In this document: positions 1 through 7,221 of the stretch, one piece after another
Layout: each line of letters starts with the position of its first letter
How positions within the stretch are numbered: the first letter of the stretch is position 1
Assembly: GCA_910587205.1 (NCBI GenBank)
Contig: CAJULZ010000009.1
Coordinates: 1 to 41,600 of the forward strand
Direction of reading: 5' to 3'
DNA from: an uncultured Oscillospiraceae bacterium
Lineage (GTDB): Bacteria > Bacillota > Clostridia > Oscillospirales > Oscillospiraceae
DNA length: 41,600 nucleotides
Program-made: the position numbers and the translations under genes
The notes under the pieces: model-generated
Told to the model about the DNA's origin: nothing
Seen by the model: the letters and a program-made list of their open reading frames with translations, nothing else
Database searches by the model: none

Positions 1-42
1 ATCTCCCGGCCGGGTGGTACACTGAACCTGGACTGGGGAGGG

Positions 43-115
43 CACCCATCACAAAAAACGGCGTCCAAACACCCGCGAATCTCACAGCAGGGGGATGACA
101 CCCATCGAAAAAAAC
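43..115. repeat. short imperfect direct repeat at the first gene's start
   Basis: A 17-nt word (CACCCATC, two variable bases, an A tract, C) occurs at 43-59 and again at 99-115, matching at 15 of 17 positions. The second copy forms codons 2-7 of the first gene. It may be a local duplication of the gene's 5' end or chance in A-rich sequence. The rest of 1-94 holds no recognisable gene. Confidence 0.35.
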
Positions 116-520
116 ATTCATGTGGTAGACGAACGGGGCAGCGTATACGAAGCGACCTGGCCCAGGCGGGCCAGAGGTCTTGTGAAACACGGCAGGGCAC
201 GCTTCATCTCGGAGGATACGATATGTCTCGCGTGCCCGCCAAATTGCCATTTGGAGGACACAGAAATGAGCGACAATAAAGTGGATCTGAGCTGGCTGCT
301 TCAGCAGATCGCCGCCATCCAGAGCGACACGGCATATCTCCACGAGGTTATCCAGCAGCTGGCCGGGATGGGAGCGGGCGCGCCGAGGGAGCTCACGCAG
401 GCCAAAGCGGCGGCCCTGGGGGACATTGTCCGCTGCCGGGAGACCACCAACCAGCAGCTTCTGGATCTCTATAAGCGGATCTACGTGGAGCAGTTCACCC
501 GCCCCGCAGAACAGGCATGA
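95..520 (+). CDS. small RRXRR-like N-terminal domain protein, function unknown
   Basis: 141 aa. Residues about 9-45 (IHVVDERGSVYEATWP, then RRARGLVKHGRARFI) resemble the RRXRR module at the N terminus of IscB-like and HNH proteins: a VVD strand, Gly, a P.RAR.L pair and a GRAR strand. No HNH, RuvC or other nuclease motif follows. Instead a two-cysteine stretch (CLACPPNC) leads into a helical C-terminal half (about 60-135) that could be a coiled coil. The ATG at 95 directly abuts a G-run, so the ribosome site is poor; GTG at 122 is an alternative start. The stop codon merges with a strong terminator. The RRXRR relationship is inferred from motif reading only, and the function is unknown. Confidence 0.7.
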   Translation: MTPIEKNIHVVDERGSVYEATWPRRARGLVKHGRARFISEDTICLACPPNCHLEDTEMSDNKVDLSWLLQQIAAIQSDTAYLHEVIQQLAGMGAGAPRELTQAKAAALGDIVRCRETTNQQLLDLYKRIYVEQFTRPAEQA

Positions 521-559
521 AAAAGGCCCGGCCCCGTGTCAGCGGGGCCGGGCCTTTTT
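520..559. terminator. bidirectional rho-independent terminator
   Basis: A perfect 17-bp stem (520-536 with 543-559) and a 6-nt loop, with five A on one flank and five T on the other. It can end transcription of both the upstream plus-strand gene and the minus-strand gene that stops at 559; the two genes converge here. Confidence 0.92.
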
Positions 560-1329
560 CATGCTCCACCGCCGAAAATCTCCTCCAAATGCTCCTCCAC
601 CTCCGGCTGGGGCAGCAGCGCGGCGGCAAGCCCCACCCGCTTTGCCGCCTCCAGCTTGGCCCGGATGGACCGGGAGGTGTCAAACAGCACAAAATGGGCC
701 TTCGGCCCCGCCATGTAGGTGTAGTAGTGGGCGCACAGCCCCCGATCGAAAAACACCGCCGGCTCCAGCCGGGCGATCTGTCCGGCCAGTTCCTCCCGGC
801 TGATGGGCGTACCCCGGCCCGACGCGGGCAGGGGGAAATCCTCCCGCACCCACTCCACCGCCAAGGCGGTGCGCTCTGGGCCATACCGTTCCGCCGCCTC
901 CCGCAAACGGCGCTCCAGAACGCCGTGGGCGAGGGCCGAGGGGATGAGTATCCGGGCGGTCTTGGCGTGGGGGGCGTAGGGCTCGGGCACGTACAGCGTC
1001 CAGCCCTGGGCGGCGCAGTTCCGGGCCAGGATCTCCACCATCCGGCCCAGGCAGGGGGAGGGCATCCCCTCAAAGTCGCACACCACGCCCCGGTAGCTCC
1101 GGCGGCGGCACTCGCCTAAAATTTGGCGGCAGCAGGCCACCGGGTCGCCCGTGCCCTCAAACCCGGCGCAGTCCAGCTGCATCAGCCCGCCCCGCAGGCC
1201 CTGGGGCAGACGCGTCCCCAGCAGGCTGGGACCCGGCCCCACCCGGTAGGCCATGTGGGCGGGGGTGAGGCCGTATTTTGCCCCCAGGGTGTCCCGCCCG
1301 GCGGGCAGGGCCAGCAGCAGTTCTTTCAT
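559..1329 (-). CDS. conserved hypothetical protein, possible TIM-barrel fold
   Basis: 256 aa, no signal peptide or membrane segment. The pattern of hydrophobic strands followed by helices, with acidic residues at strand ends (GVVCDFEG near 80, TALAVEWVRED near 160, AHFVLFDTS near 215), suggests a (beta/alpha) barrel, possibly glycoside-hydrolase-18-like. I cannot name the family, and the catalytic DxxDxDxE motif of GH18 is not present. A GGGGGA ribosome site precedes the ATG at a suitable distance. It is transcribed divergently from the YqeG gene and convergent with the small upstream gene. The ORF is full length and shows normal codon use for this genome. Confidence 0.75.
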   Translation of the reverse strand: MKELLLALPAGRDTLGAKYGLTPAHMAYRVGPGPSLLGTRLPQGLRGGLMQLDCAGFEGTGDPVACCRQILGECRRRSYRGVVCDFEGMPSPCLGRMVEILARNCAAQGWTLYVPEPYAPHAKTARILIPSALAHGVLERRLREAAERYGPERTALAVEWVREDFPLPASGRGTPISREELAGQIARLEPAVFFDRGLCAHYYTYMAGPKAHFVLFDTSRSIRAKLEAAKRVGLAAALLPQPEVEEHLEEIFGGGA

Positions 1330-1420
1330 TGGAGTTCCCCCTTGTGGACGGTGAAAAATTGTGATAGGATAGAGTATATCCTATGCCCGTCCTGGGCGGA
1401 ATAGAAGGCGAGGCGTGACA

Positions 1421-1924
1421 ATGGCATGGTTCCGGGCCCGGTATACCTATCATGACATTTACCAGATCACCGGCGAGGCGCTGGCGCGCCGGGGATTTAA
1501 GCTGTTGCTGGCAGACCTGGACAACACCCTGGCCCCCTACGGCGTGCCGCTGCCCGACGAGCGGCTAAAGGGGTGGCGGGACGACTTGGCCGCCCACGGA
1601 GTGACGTTGTTCATCCTGTCCAACAACCGCCACGAGAGCCGTCCCCACCTGTTCGCGGAGGGGCTGGACGCGCCCTATATCGGCCACGCCGGGAAGCCTA
1701 AGACGCCCGCTTTTTTTAAGGCCATGGAGCGAGTAGGCGCGACAAGGGAACAGACCGCCATCGTGGGCGACCAGATTTTCACCGATATCTTGGGCGGGAA
1801 CCGGGCGGGGGTGTCCGCCATTCTGGTGGAGCCCATCCGGCTGGCGGGCAATCCGGGGCGGTACCTGCGGTATGCCGCCGAGTGGCCCTTCCGCCTGCTG
1901 TCGGGGAAGGGGGAACCGCTGTGA
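1421..1924 (+). CDS. yqeG: YqeG family HAD-IIIA phosphatase
   Basis: About 167 aa. HAD motif I is LLADLDNTL (nucleophile and general acid Asp), motif II is LSNN, the motif III Lys lies in HAGKPKTPAF, and motif IV is IVGDQIFTDILGGN. These match the YqeG branch of the HAD superfamily, hydrolases found in nearly all Firmicutes whose physiological substrate is unclear. ATG 1421 is preferred over GTG 1415 because GAGG at 1410-1413 is spaced correctly for it. The stop codon overlaps the next gene's GTG start (GTGA), so the two genes are probably translationally coupled. Confidence 0.93.
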   Translation: MAWFRARYTYHDIYQITGEALARRGFKLLLADLDNTLAPYGVPLPDERLKGWRDDLAAHGVTLFILSNNRHESRPHLFAEGLDAPYIGHAGKPKTPAFFKAMERVGATREQTAIVGDQIFTDILGGNRAGVSAILVEPIRLAGNPGRYLRYAAEWPFRLLSGKGEPL

Positions 1925-2805
1925 GCGCCCTGTTCGGCCCCGCGGGGAACGCGGAAAATTTCCCGTATAAGTCCTCCGCCGACGCTCCCCGCTGGCTGCG
2001 GGAAATCGGCCTGGACTGCTACGAGTACCAGTGCGGCAAGGGCGTCCACGTGGGGGAGGCAACCGCCCGCAAGGTGGGCCAGGCCGCCCGGGAGCGCGGC
2101 ATCGCGCTGTCCCTCCACGCGCCGTACTTCATCAACCTGGCCAACCCAGACCCGGACGCGCTGCGAAAGACCACCGGCTACATCACCGGGGCCTGTTTGG
2201 TGGCGGACTGGATGGGGGCCGGGCGGGTGGTGATCCACTCCGGCGCGCTGATGGGCCGCACCCGCCGGGAGGCGCTGGACATTGCCCTGCGCTCCTTGAA
2301 GGAGGTCACCGCCGCCTGCGACGGCGCGGGCTTCGGCCACATCACCCTTTGCCCGGAGACCATGGGAAAGATCAATCAGCTGGGGGATCTGGACGAGGTT
2401 TTAGAACTGTGTACGCTGGATGAACGGCTGCTGCCCTGCGTGGACTTTGGGCATCTGTACGCCCGCTCGCTGGGGGCGGACGACGGGGCGGAGGCGGTGG
2501 AGCGGATGCTTACCCGCATGGAGGGGGCTTTAGGCCCGGACCGGGCCGGCCGCTTCCACAGCCACTTCTCCCACATTGAGTTCACCATGGGCGGCGGGGA
2601 GAAGTGCCATCGGACGTTTGCCGACGACGGGGGCTACGGCCCGGACTGGGCATCCCTGGCCCAGGCGGTGGCCCGGCGGGGGTGGAGCCCCACCTTTATC
2701 TGCGAGAGCGCGGGCACCCAGGCGGAGGACGCCTTGACCATGAAGCGTATCTATCAGGAGTTTGAGCGGAGGGAGCCTGGATGGAGTGGTATGGAATCTA
2801 TCTGA
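1921..2805 (+). CDS. endonuclease IV-like TIM-barrel protein (AP endonuclease family 2)
   Basis: 294 aa from GTG 1921, overlapping the YqeG stop by 4 nt, with a GGGAAGGGGG ribosome site. Endonuclease IV zinc ligands can be matched one by one: His66 (SLHAPYF), His106 (VIHSG), Glu146 (CPETMG), Asp175 and His178 (VDFGH), His213 or His215, His230 and Glu262 (ICESAG). The position equivalent to the trinuclear-site Asp of the DRH motif is Lys228 (EKCH). Canonical members cut DNA 5' of abasic sites. Because one ligand is changed, this may be a diverged repair nuclease or a TIM-barrel enzyme with another substrate. Its last codons overlap the next gene. Confidence 0.85.
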   Translation: MSALFGPAGNAENFPYKSSADAPRWLREIGLDCYEYQCGKGVHVGEATARKVGQAARERGIALSLHAPYFINLANPDPDALRKTTGYITGACLVADWMGAGRVVIHSGALMGRTRREALDIALRSLKEVTAACDGAGFGHITLCPETMGKINQLGDLDEVLELCTLDERLLPCVDFGHLYARSLGADDGAEAVERMLTRMEGALGPDRAGRFHSHFSHIEFTMGGGEKCHRTFADDGGYGPDWASLAQAVARRGWSPTFICESAGTQAEDALTMKRIYQEFERREPGWSGMESI

Positions 2806-3008
2806 GCCTCTCTTTGGTGGTATGGGGTATACTTCTGCTTTTCTGTCCCAAACTTCTGCGCCATGAGTGGCCGTTTATATCCCTGAAGGAACTGGACAGC
2901 CCGGTGGATGACGTGGACCGGACGTTCAGCAAAATTGTTGGAGTATGCTGCATCTTGGGAGGCTTGGCTTTCATCGCGTGGATGATAATAGGATACTTCA
3001 TAATATGA
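2781..3008 (+). CDS. small two-helix membrane protein
   Basis: 75 aa. Two hydrophobic segments (about 6-22 and 52-73) flank a charged loop containing DSPVDDVDRTF. The ATG follows GCGGAGGGAG at good spacing and lies inside the end of the preceding gene, so it is probably co-translated. It resembles DUF6199-like or other small Firmicute membrane proteins in layout only. No family is assigned and no function is proposed. Confidence 0.75.
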   Translation: MEWYGIYLSLSLVVWGILLLFCPKLLRHEWPFISLKELDSPVDDVDRTFSKIVGVCCILGGLAFIAWMIIGYFII

Positions 3009-3038
3009 TCTTGACATTTTATAAAGGAGATGTTTCCC

Positions 3039-4103
3039 ATGACCCATTTTGAGAAAATCGCCGCGGAATTAGAAGGCCGCGGCCTGGACGCCATGCTGGT
3101 TACCAGCGAGCCCGGCGAGTTCTACGCCGTGGGCTTCCACGGGGAGGGCGTGGCCCTCATCACCCCGGACAAGACCTGGTACTACACCGATTCCCGGTAC
3201 ATCGAGGCCGCCCAGCAGCAGATTACAGGGGCGCAGGTGGCCCAGCTCCCCAAGGGGGTCAGATACCGTGATCTGGTGGGGGATCTGGTGAAAGAGGCCG
3301 GCGTGTCCAGGCTGGGCTTTGAGGAGCAGTATATGTCCGTGGCCGACCACACCATCTGGACGGAGAATATCGAGGCGGAGTTTGTCCCCGCCTCCGAGCT
3401 GCTCACCGAGCTGCGGCAGGTGAAGGACGCGGACGAGCTTGCCGCCATGCGGGAGGCCCAGCGCATTACCGACGAGGCCCTGCTGGAGATCCTCAACTTC
3501 ATCAAGCCGGGGCTCACCGAGAGCGAGGTGGCGGCGCGGCTGACCTACATCATGGCCCGGAAGGGGGCGGAGCGCAACTCCTTCGACCCCATTGTGGCCT
3601 GCGGCCCCAACGGCTCCAAGCCCCACGCCGTCCCCGGCCCCGATGTGATCCAGAAGGGCCAATTCGTCACCATGGACTTCGGCTGCGTGGTGGGGGGCTA
3701 CTGCTCCGACATGACCCGCACCGTGGCCGTCGGCCAGCCCTCCGGGGAGATGGAGCTGGTGTACAACACCGTCCTCAAGGCCCAGCTGGCCGGCATCGCC
3801 GTGGCAAAAGCGGGCGTCACCGGCAAAGAGGTGCACGAGGCGGGGGCCAAGGTCATCGCCGACGCGGGCTACGGCGAGTATTTCGGCCACGGCTTCGGCC
3901 ACTCCCTGGGCATTGAGATCCACGAGAACCCCGGCTTCCACCTGCGCAACGACAAGCCCATCCCCGCGGGGGCGCTGCTGTCCGCCGAGCCGGGGATCTA
4001 CCTGCCGGGGCGGTTCGGCGTGCGCATTGAGGACGTGATTATGCTCACCGAGGGGGGCTGCGTGGACATCACCCGCTCGCCCAAGCAGCTTATCGTACTG
4101 TAA
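3039..4103 (+). CDS. M24 family Xaa-Pro aminopeptidase
   Basis: 354 aa. The N-terminal creatinase-like domain (about 1-125) includes VTSEPGEFYAVGF and the TDSRY signature. The C-terminal pita-bread M24 domain carries the two-metal ligands: Asp in VTMDFG, Asp in SDMTRT, His in GHGFGHSLG, Glu in LSAEPGIY and Glu in VRIEDV. It should remove N-terminal residues preceding proline in the cytoplasm. ATG 3039 is chosen over ATG 3030 because AGGAG at 3025-3029 lies 9 nt ahead of it. An M24 peptidase directly before efp is the order known from Bacillus (yqhT-efp) and many Clostridia. Confidence 0.95.
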   Translation: MTHFEKIAAELEGRGLDAMLVTSEPGEFYAVGFHGEGVALITPDKTWYYTDSRYIEAAQQQITGAQVAQLPKGVRYRDLVGDLVKEAGVSRLGFEEQYMSVADHTIWTENIEAEFVPASELLTELRQVKDADELAAMREAQRITDEALLEILNFIKPGLTESEVAARLTYIMARKGAERNSFDPIVACGPNGSKPHAVPGPDVIQKGQFVTMDFGCVVGGYCSDMTRTVAVGQPSGEMELVYNTVLKAQLAGIAVAKAGVTGKEVHEAGAKVIADAGYGEYFGHGFGHSLGIEIHENPGFHLRNDKPIPAGALLSAEPGIYLPGRFGVRIEDVIMLTEGGCVDITRSPKQLIVL

Positions 4104-4109
4104 AAGCCC

Positions 4110-4138
4110 TTGCAATTCCGGCGTATATAGGGTATAAT
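4110..4138 (+). promoter_or_regulatory. sigma-A type promoter of efp
   Basis: TTGCAA (4110-4115), a 17-bp spacer and a perfect TATAAT (4133-4138). It lies just after the peptidase stop, so efp can be expressed independently of the upstream genes. Confidence 0.85.
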
Positions 4139-4193
4139 ATGTTGATTATCTTTTTTGATTTCTAAAAATTTTCAATATTGGAGGACGATACCA

Positions 4194-4763
4194 ATGGCAA
4201 TGATTACAGCAGGCGATTTCCGCAACGGCGTGACCTTCGAGATGGAGGGCAAAGTGATGCAGGTAGTGGAGTTCCAGCACGTCAAGCCCGGCAAGGGCGC
4301 GGCTTTCGTGCGCACCAAGATGAAGAACGTCATCACCGGCGCCGTCACCGAGACCTCCTTTAATCCCACCGCCAAGTTTGAGCAGGCATTCGTGGACCGC
4401 AAGGACATGGAGTACAGCTACAACGACGGCGACCTGTACTACTTTATGGACAACGAGACCTATGAGCTCACCCCCGTGGGCAAGGACGTGCTGGGCGACA
4501 ACTTCAAATTTGTCAAAGAGAACATGGTGTGCAAGATCATGTCCTACAAGGGCAGCGTGTTCGGCGTGGAGCCTCCCAACTTTGTGGAGCTGGAGGTCAC
4601 GGAATCCGACCCCGGCGTGAAGGGCGACACCGCCACCAATGTCACCAAGCCCGCCACCCTGGAGACGGGCGCGGAGATCAAGGTGCCGCTGTTCATCAAC
4701 CCCGGCGACAAGATCCGCATCGACACCCGCACGGGCGAGTATCTGGAAAGGTGCAAGGGGTAA
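4194..4763 (+). CDS. efp: translation elongation factor P
   Basis: 189 aa, the usual EF-P length. The KOW-like N-domain carries the tip loop KPGKGAAF, whose central lysine (Lys34) is the position that enters the ribosome next to the P-site tRNA and is modified in many bacteria. The OB domains include NTxYELTP-like and LETGAEIKVPLFINPGDKI signatures. EF-P relieves stalling at polyproline stretches; this window encodes one such stretch in the DUF4097 protein. The start is ATG 4194, with GGAGG at 4180-4184. No modification enzyme (EpmA/B or YmfI type) is evident nearby. Confidence 0.97.
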   Translation: MAMITAGDFRNGVTFEMEGKVMQVVEFQHVKPGKGAAFVRTKMKNVITGAVTETSFNPTAKFEQAFVDRKDMEYSYNDGDLYYFMDNETYELTPVGKDVLGDNFKFVKENMVCKIMSYKGSVFGVEPPNFVELEVTESDPGVKGDTATNVTKPATLETGAEIKVPLFINPGDKIRIDTRTGEYLERCKG

Positions 4764-4782
4764 ATCAGAAGTGCCGCAAAGA

Positions 4783-4954
4783 GACCGAACGCCCTGGCCG
4801 CTTTGCAGCGTGACAAGGCAGAAGCGCGGAAAAGCGGACAGCGAGGGAGCTTGGAGCGGAGAGAGGCTGAGCGCAGGGGCGCGCAGCGCCCGGCAGACCA
4901 AGCCGAATCGCAGCGAAAGCGACCGAGGGCCCTGGCCGCTTTGCAGCGTGACAA
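4783..4954. repeat. 34-bp direct repeats bounding a GC-rich spacer
   Basis: The word GACCGANNGCCCTGGCCGCT, continuing through TTGCAGCGTGACAA, occurs at 4783-4816 and 4921-4954 with 32 of 34 matches. The 104-nt spacer is purine-rich (AGCGGAGAGAGG) and contains a GGGCGCGCAGCGCCC-like palindrome. Read on the minus strand, CGCGCTTC.. TTGTCACGCTGC also appears beside the repeat copy near 29380, so this belongs to a dispersed repeat family. It occupies almost the whole efp to CD1247-type gene gap. Confidence 0.7.
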
Positions 4955-4970
4955 CAATAAGGAGCATATG

Positions 4971-5399
4971 ATGACTATTTCCGAAAAAGTAGCCTATATC
5001 CAGGGCCTGTACGACGGGCTGGGCCTGGATGGGGAGAAGTCCGGGCAGGACCGCATCCTGGCCGAGGTGCTGGACGTGCTGAGGGAAGTGGGCCAGCGGT
5101 TGGAGGACGTGGACGCCGCGATGGACGGGTTCGACGAGGAGCTGGACGCCTTGGGCGACGCGGTATCCGACCTGGAGGACGCTGTATTCGACGACGAGGA
5201 TGAGGAGGACGCCGAGTTCGAGGATGTGGACGACGAGGATTTCTTCGAGATCCCCTGCCCCACCTGCGGCGAGGACCTGGTTGTCGACGACGAGGCGCTG
5301 GCCGCGGGGGTGGTGGACTGCCCCGCCTGCGGCGGCAAGTTCGCCCTGTCCTTTGAGGACGAGGACGGCTGCGAGTGCGGCGGCCCGGACGAGGAATAA
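4971..5399 (+). CDS. CD1247 N-terminal domain-type acidic zinc-ribbon protein
   Basis: 142 aa. Residues 1-65 (SEKVAYIQGLYDGLGL, then ILAEVLDVL.. LEDVDAAMDGFDEELD) are helical and match the CD1247 N-terminal domain family of Clostridia. A very acidic linker follows (DDEDEEDAEFEDVDDEDF). The C-terminal part has CPTCG and CPACGG, a probable zinc ribbon, and a further CEC pair. It is cytoplasmic and its function is unknown; the acidic, zinc-binding make-up could suit an RNA-polymerase or chaperone partner, but this is only inference. ATG 4971 is preferred to the adjacent ATG 4968 because AAGGAG sits at 4959-4964. Confidence 0.88.
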   Translation: MTISEKVAYIQGLYDGLGLDGEKSGQDRILAEVLDVLREVGQRLEDVDAAMDGFDEELDALGDAVSDLEDAVFDDEDEEDAEFEDVDDEDFFEIPCPTCGEDLVVDDEALAAGVVDCPACGGKFALSFEDEDGCECGGPDEE

Positions 5400-5406
5400 G
5401 CGCTTG

Positions 5407-5437
5407 AAAAGCCCTCCGGCTTGGCCGGAGGGCTTTT
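5407..5437 (+). terminator. rho-independent terminator
   Basis: A 10-bp GC stem (5411-5420 with 5424-5433), extended by four A-T pairs, a TTG loop and a TTTT tail. It ends the M24-efp-CD1247 unit. Confidence 0.92.
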
Positions 5438-5521
5438 CCGCGTTACAGGGGATGCAAAAATAGGGGGTTTCTTGCGGGGCGGATTTTACCCCTGCCCCCT
5501 GGGGACCCCGAAAGCCGCCCT

Positions 5522-6268
5522 TTACTCCGGCGGGGGCAGCTTCCGGTATTCCTGCCCGCATTCCGGCTGCTGCCCCCGGAGGGCGAACAGCTCCTCCACC
5601 GTCACAAACTTGTAGCCCTGGGCCATGAGGGCATCCACCGCCTGGAGCGCGGTTTCCACGCTGGAGGGGTAGATGTCGTGGAGGAGGATAATGGCGCCGT
5701 CCTCCGTGGTGTCCAGGATAACGGACAGCTGCCGTGCGGTGTCCTGGTCGGACCAGTCCTCCGGGTCCACCGACCAGAGGATGATAGGCGCCCCCGCCCT
5801 GGCCCGGTTGGAGGGGGTGATCATGCCGTAGGGCGGGCGGAGCATGAAGTCCTGCTGGTCCAGCAGGCCCCGCAGGGCGTCCCGGAGCGTGTCCACCTCC
5901 CGGTAAAAATCGGCGGCGTTCACCTCCGCCAGCGACCGGTGGTGGAAGGTATGCAGGCCAATCTGATGGCCCTCCCGCTCCATGCGCACCAACAGCTCCT
6001 CATTCCCCTCCACATTCTCGCCGACGACGAAAAAGGTGGCGTGGACGCCCCGCTGGTTGAGACCGTCCAGCAGGACGGGGGTGGTGCCCGCCCTGGGGCC
6101 GTCGTCGAAGGTGAGGGCCACGAAGGGCCCCGCCGGGAGCGGGAATTCCGACAAAGCGGCCTGTTCCCGCCCGTGCCGTCCGGGAAGCCAGAGCCAGACC
6201 AGCGCCCCCGCCAGCGCCGCCAGCGTCCCCGCCCGCAGCATGATCCGAAGCCTTGACAACCCGCCCAC
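5522..6268 (-). CDS. membrane-anchored NodB polysaccharide deacetylase
   Basis: 248 aa. One N-terminal membrane segment (about 13-28) is followed by a NodB domain. Motif 1 is LTFDDGP (Asp55 as base, Asp56 as metal ligand), motif 2 is HTFHH (His106 and His110), motif 3 is RPPYG, motif 4 is WSVDPEDW and motif 5 is LLHDIY. All catalytic residues are present, so it should deacetylate cell-wall GlcNAc outside the membrane, peptidoglycan being most likely. The start is uncertain: GTG 6268 has GGAAAGG very close, while TTG 6257 and ATG 6242 are alternatives that keep the membrane anchor. It is an independent minus-strand gene. Confidence 0.93.
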   Translation of the reverse strand: MGGLSRLRIMLRAGTLAALAGALVWLWLPGRHGREQAALSEFPLPAGPFVALTFDDGPRAGTTPVLLDGLNQRGVHATFFVVGENVEGNEELLVRMEREGHQIGLHTFHHRSLAEVNAADFYREVDTLRDALRGLLDQQDFMLRPPYGMITPSNRARAGAPIILWSVDPEDWSDQDTARQLSVILDTTEDGAIILLHDIYPSSVETALQAVDALMAQGYKFVTVEELFALRGQQPECGQEYRKLPPPE

Positions 6269-6390
6269 CGCCTTTCCGCGTAATCGGGGATAGTATGCGC
6301 TTTGGGCGGGGTTTTATCCAGGGGACGGAACGTCCCGTTTACTTTTTGCACCGCTGCGGGCGCGGGTTCTCCATTCTTTGTCAGGAGAAG

Positions 6391-6439
6391 GTTTATCGAG
6401 GGGGATTTCACCCAAAAGATGAAATCCCCCCCGGTAAAC
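6391..6439. repeat. inverted repeat upstream of the deacetylase
   Basis: GGGGGATTTCA (6400-6410) pairs perfectly with TGAAATCCCCC (6420-6430) across a 9-nt loop. The flanks GTTTA and TAAAC extend the stem with two internal mismatches. It lies between the VanZ gene's stop and the deacetylase start on the minus strand. No T-tract follows on either strand, so it may be a leader structure or a small palindromic repeat rather than a normal terminator. Nothing else was recognised in 6269-6463. Confidence 0.7.
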
Positions 6440-6463
6440 TTCATTTTACTGCAAAACAGCCTG

Positions 6464-6952
6464 TCATCTGGTTTTTAAACGCTCCAGAACCCAAAAGGCG
6501 ACCGGCTTAAAAATAACATAGAGGCCATAGCCCAGCACTCCGCCGGTCACATTCGTGATCAGATCCGTGATATCCGAGGAGCGGTCGAAGAACGGCTGCA
6601 ACAGTTCGATGCCAAGGCTCATCAAAAAACAGAAAAGCACCGTCACACCGAATTTGGCCCTTTTGCCCCGGATCAGCGGAAACAGGAACCCAAAGGGCAG
6701 GGTCATGATAACGTTCAAAAACACCTGTCTGAAAAAGTCCCCTCTCCCCAAAGAAACGTCGATAAACGGCACCAGATTCATGGGCTTATAGGGGTGGTCC
6801 AGCATGAACGGGATGGATGCGACCACCGGCATCATGGTAAAATAGAGGACCAGAGAGAGATATGCATACATGAGGGTGTTGACAAGCAGGATGTCTCTGC
6901 CTTGGGTCCTCCACCTCTTGAAAAGGACGAAAGCATATAGGAAAACCAACAC
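6464..6952 (-). CDS. VanZ family membrane protein with probable frameshifted 5' end
   Basis: 162 aa from GTG 6952. VanZ signatures are NVIMTLPFGFLFPLI and SLGIELLQPF followed by DITDLITNVTGGVLGY. About four membrane helices are visible. VanZ-like proteins are linked to low-level teicoplanin resistance and other envelope phenotypes, and the true role is unknown. GTG 6952 has no ribosome site. Just upstream in another frame, ATG 6989 with GGAAAG before it opens MKYLIKYFVDFNSVGF, which would read straight into LYAFVLFKRW if one base near 6944 were removed. The gene is therefore probably 6464-6989 with a one-base insertion, or a sequencing error. The region is clearly more AT-rich than its neighbours. 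Confidence 0.8.
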   Translation of the reverse strand: MLVFLYAFVLFKRWRTQGRDILLVNTLMYAYLSLVLYFTMMPVVASIPFMLDHPYKPMNLVPFIDVSLGRGDFFRQVFLNVIMTLPFGFLFPLIRGKRAKFGVTVLFCFLMSLGIELLQPFFDRSSDITDLITNVTGGVLGYGLYVIFKPVAFWVLERLKTR

Positions 6953-7052
6953 TGTTAAAATCTACAAAATATTTTATCAGGTACTTCATTGCATCACTTC
7001 TTTCCACCTGCCGGACGATTCAAGGCCCGATTTGCCGAATTGATACAAGTGA

Positions 7053-7081
7053 AGTATACCACCGGGCCGAACGGTATTCAA
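7053..7081 (-). promoter_or_regulatory. promoter of the VanZ gene
   Basis: On the minus strand: TTGAAT (7076-7081), a 17-bp spacer and TATACT (7053-7058). It gives a leader of roughly 57 nt to ATG 6989, which supports that ATG as the original start. Confidence 0.65.
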
Positions 7082-7131
7082 CCCCCGTCCAGAAGCCCTG
7101 ATCGCGCAACCGGGCCCGCCGAACTGGGGGA

Positions 7132-7160
7132 TTGCCATTTTGCCCCGGGAAGTATATAAT
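7132..7160 (+). promoter_or_regulatory. promoter of the lrp-alaT operon
   Basis: TTGCCA (7132-7137), a 17-bp spacer and TATAAT (7155-7160), followed by an A/T-rich initially transcribed region. It lies 60 nt ahead of the Lrp-type regulator, which may autoregulate it. Confidence 0.85.
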
Positions 7161-7221
7161 AAAAAAATCAGCTTTTTTCACCGCGATTTTTTCAAGCGTT
7201 TCATTTTAGGAGGCATACGCC

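Noticed and set aside
1330..1420. promoter for yqeG and the divergent gene
   Set aside because: TTGTGA and TATATCC-like words exist but none gives a convincing spacing and -10 pair.
4146..5561. 471-aa minus-strand open frame across efp and the CD1247-type gene
   Set aside because: It crosses two well-supported genes, a terminator and a repeat block, and has repetitive composition.
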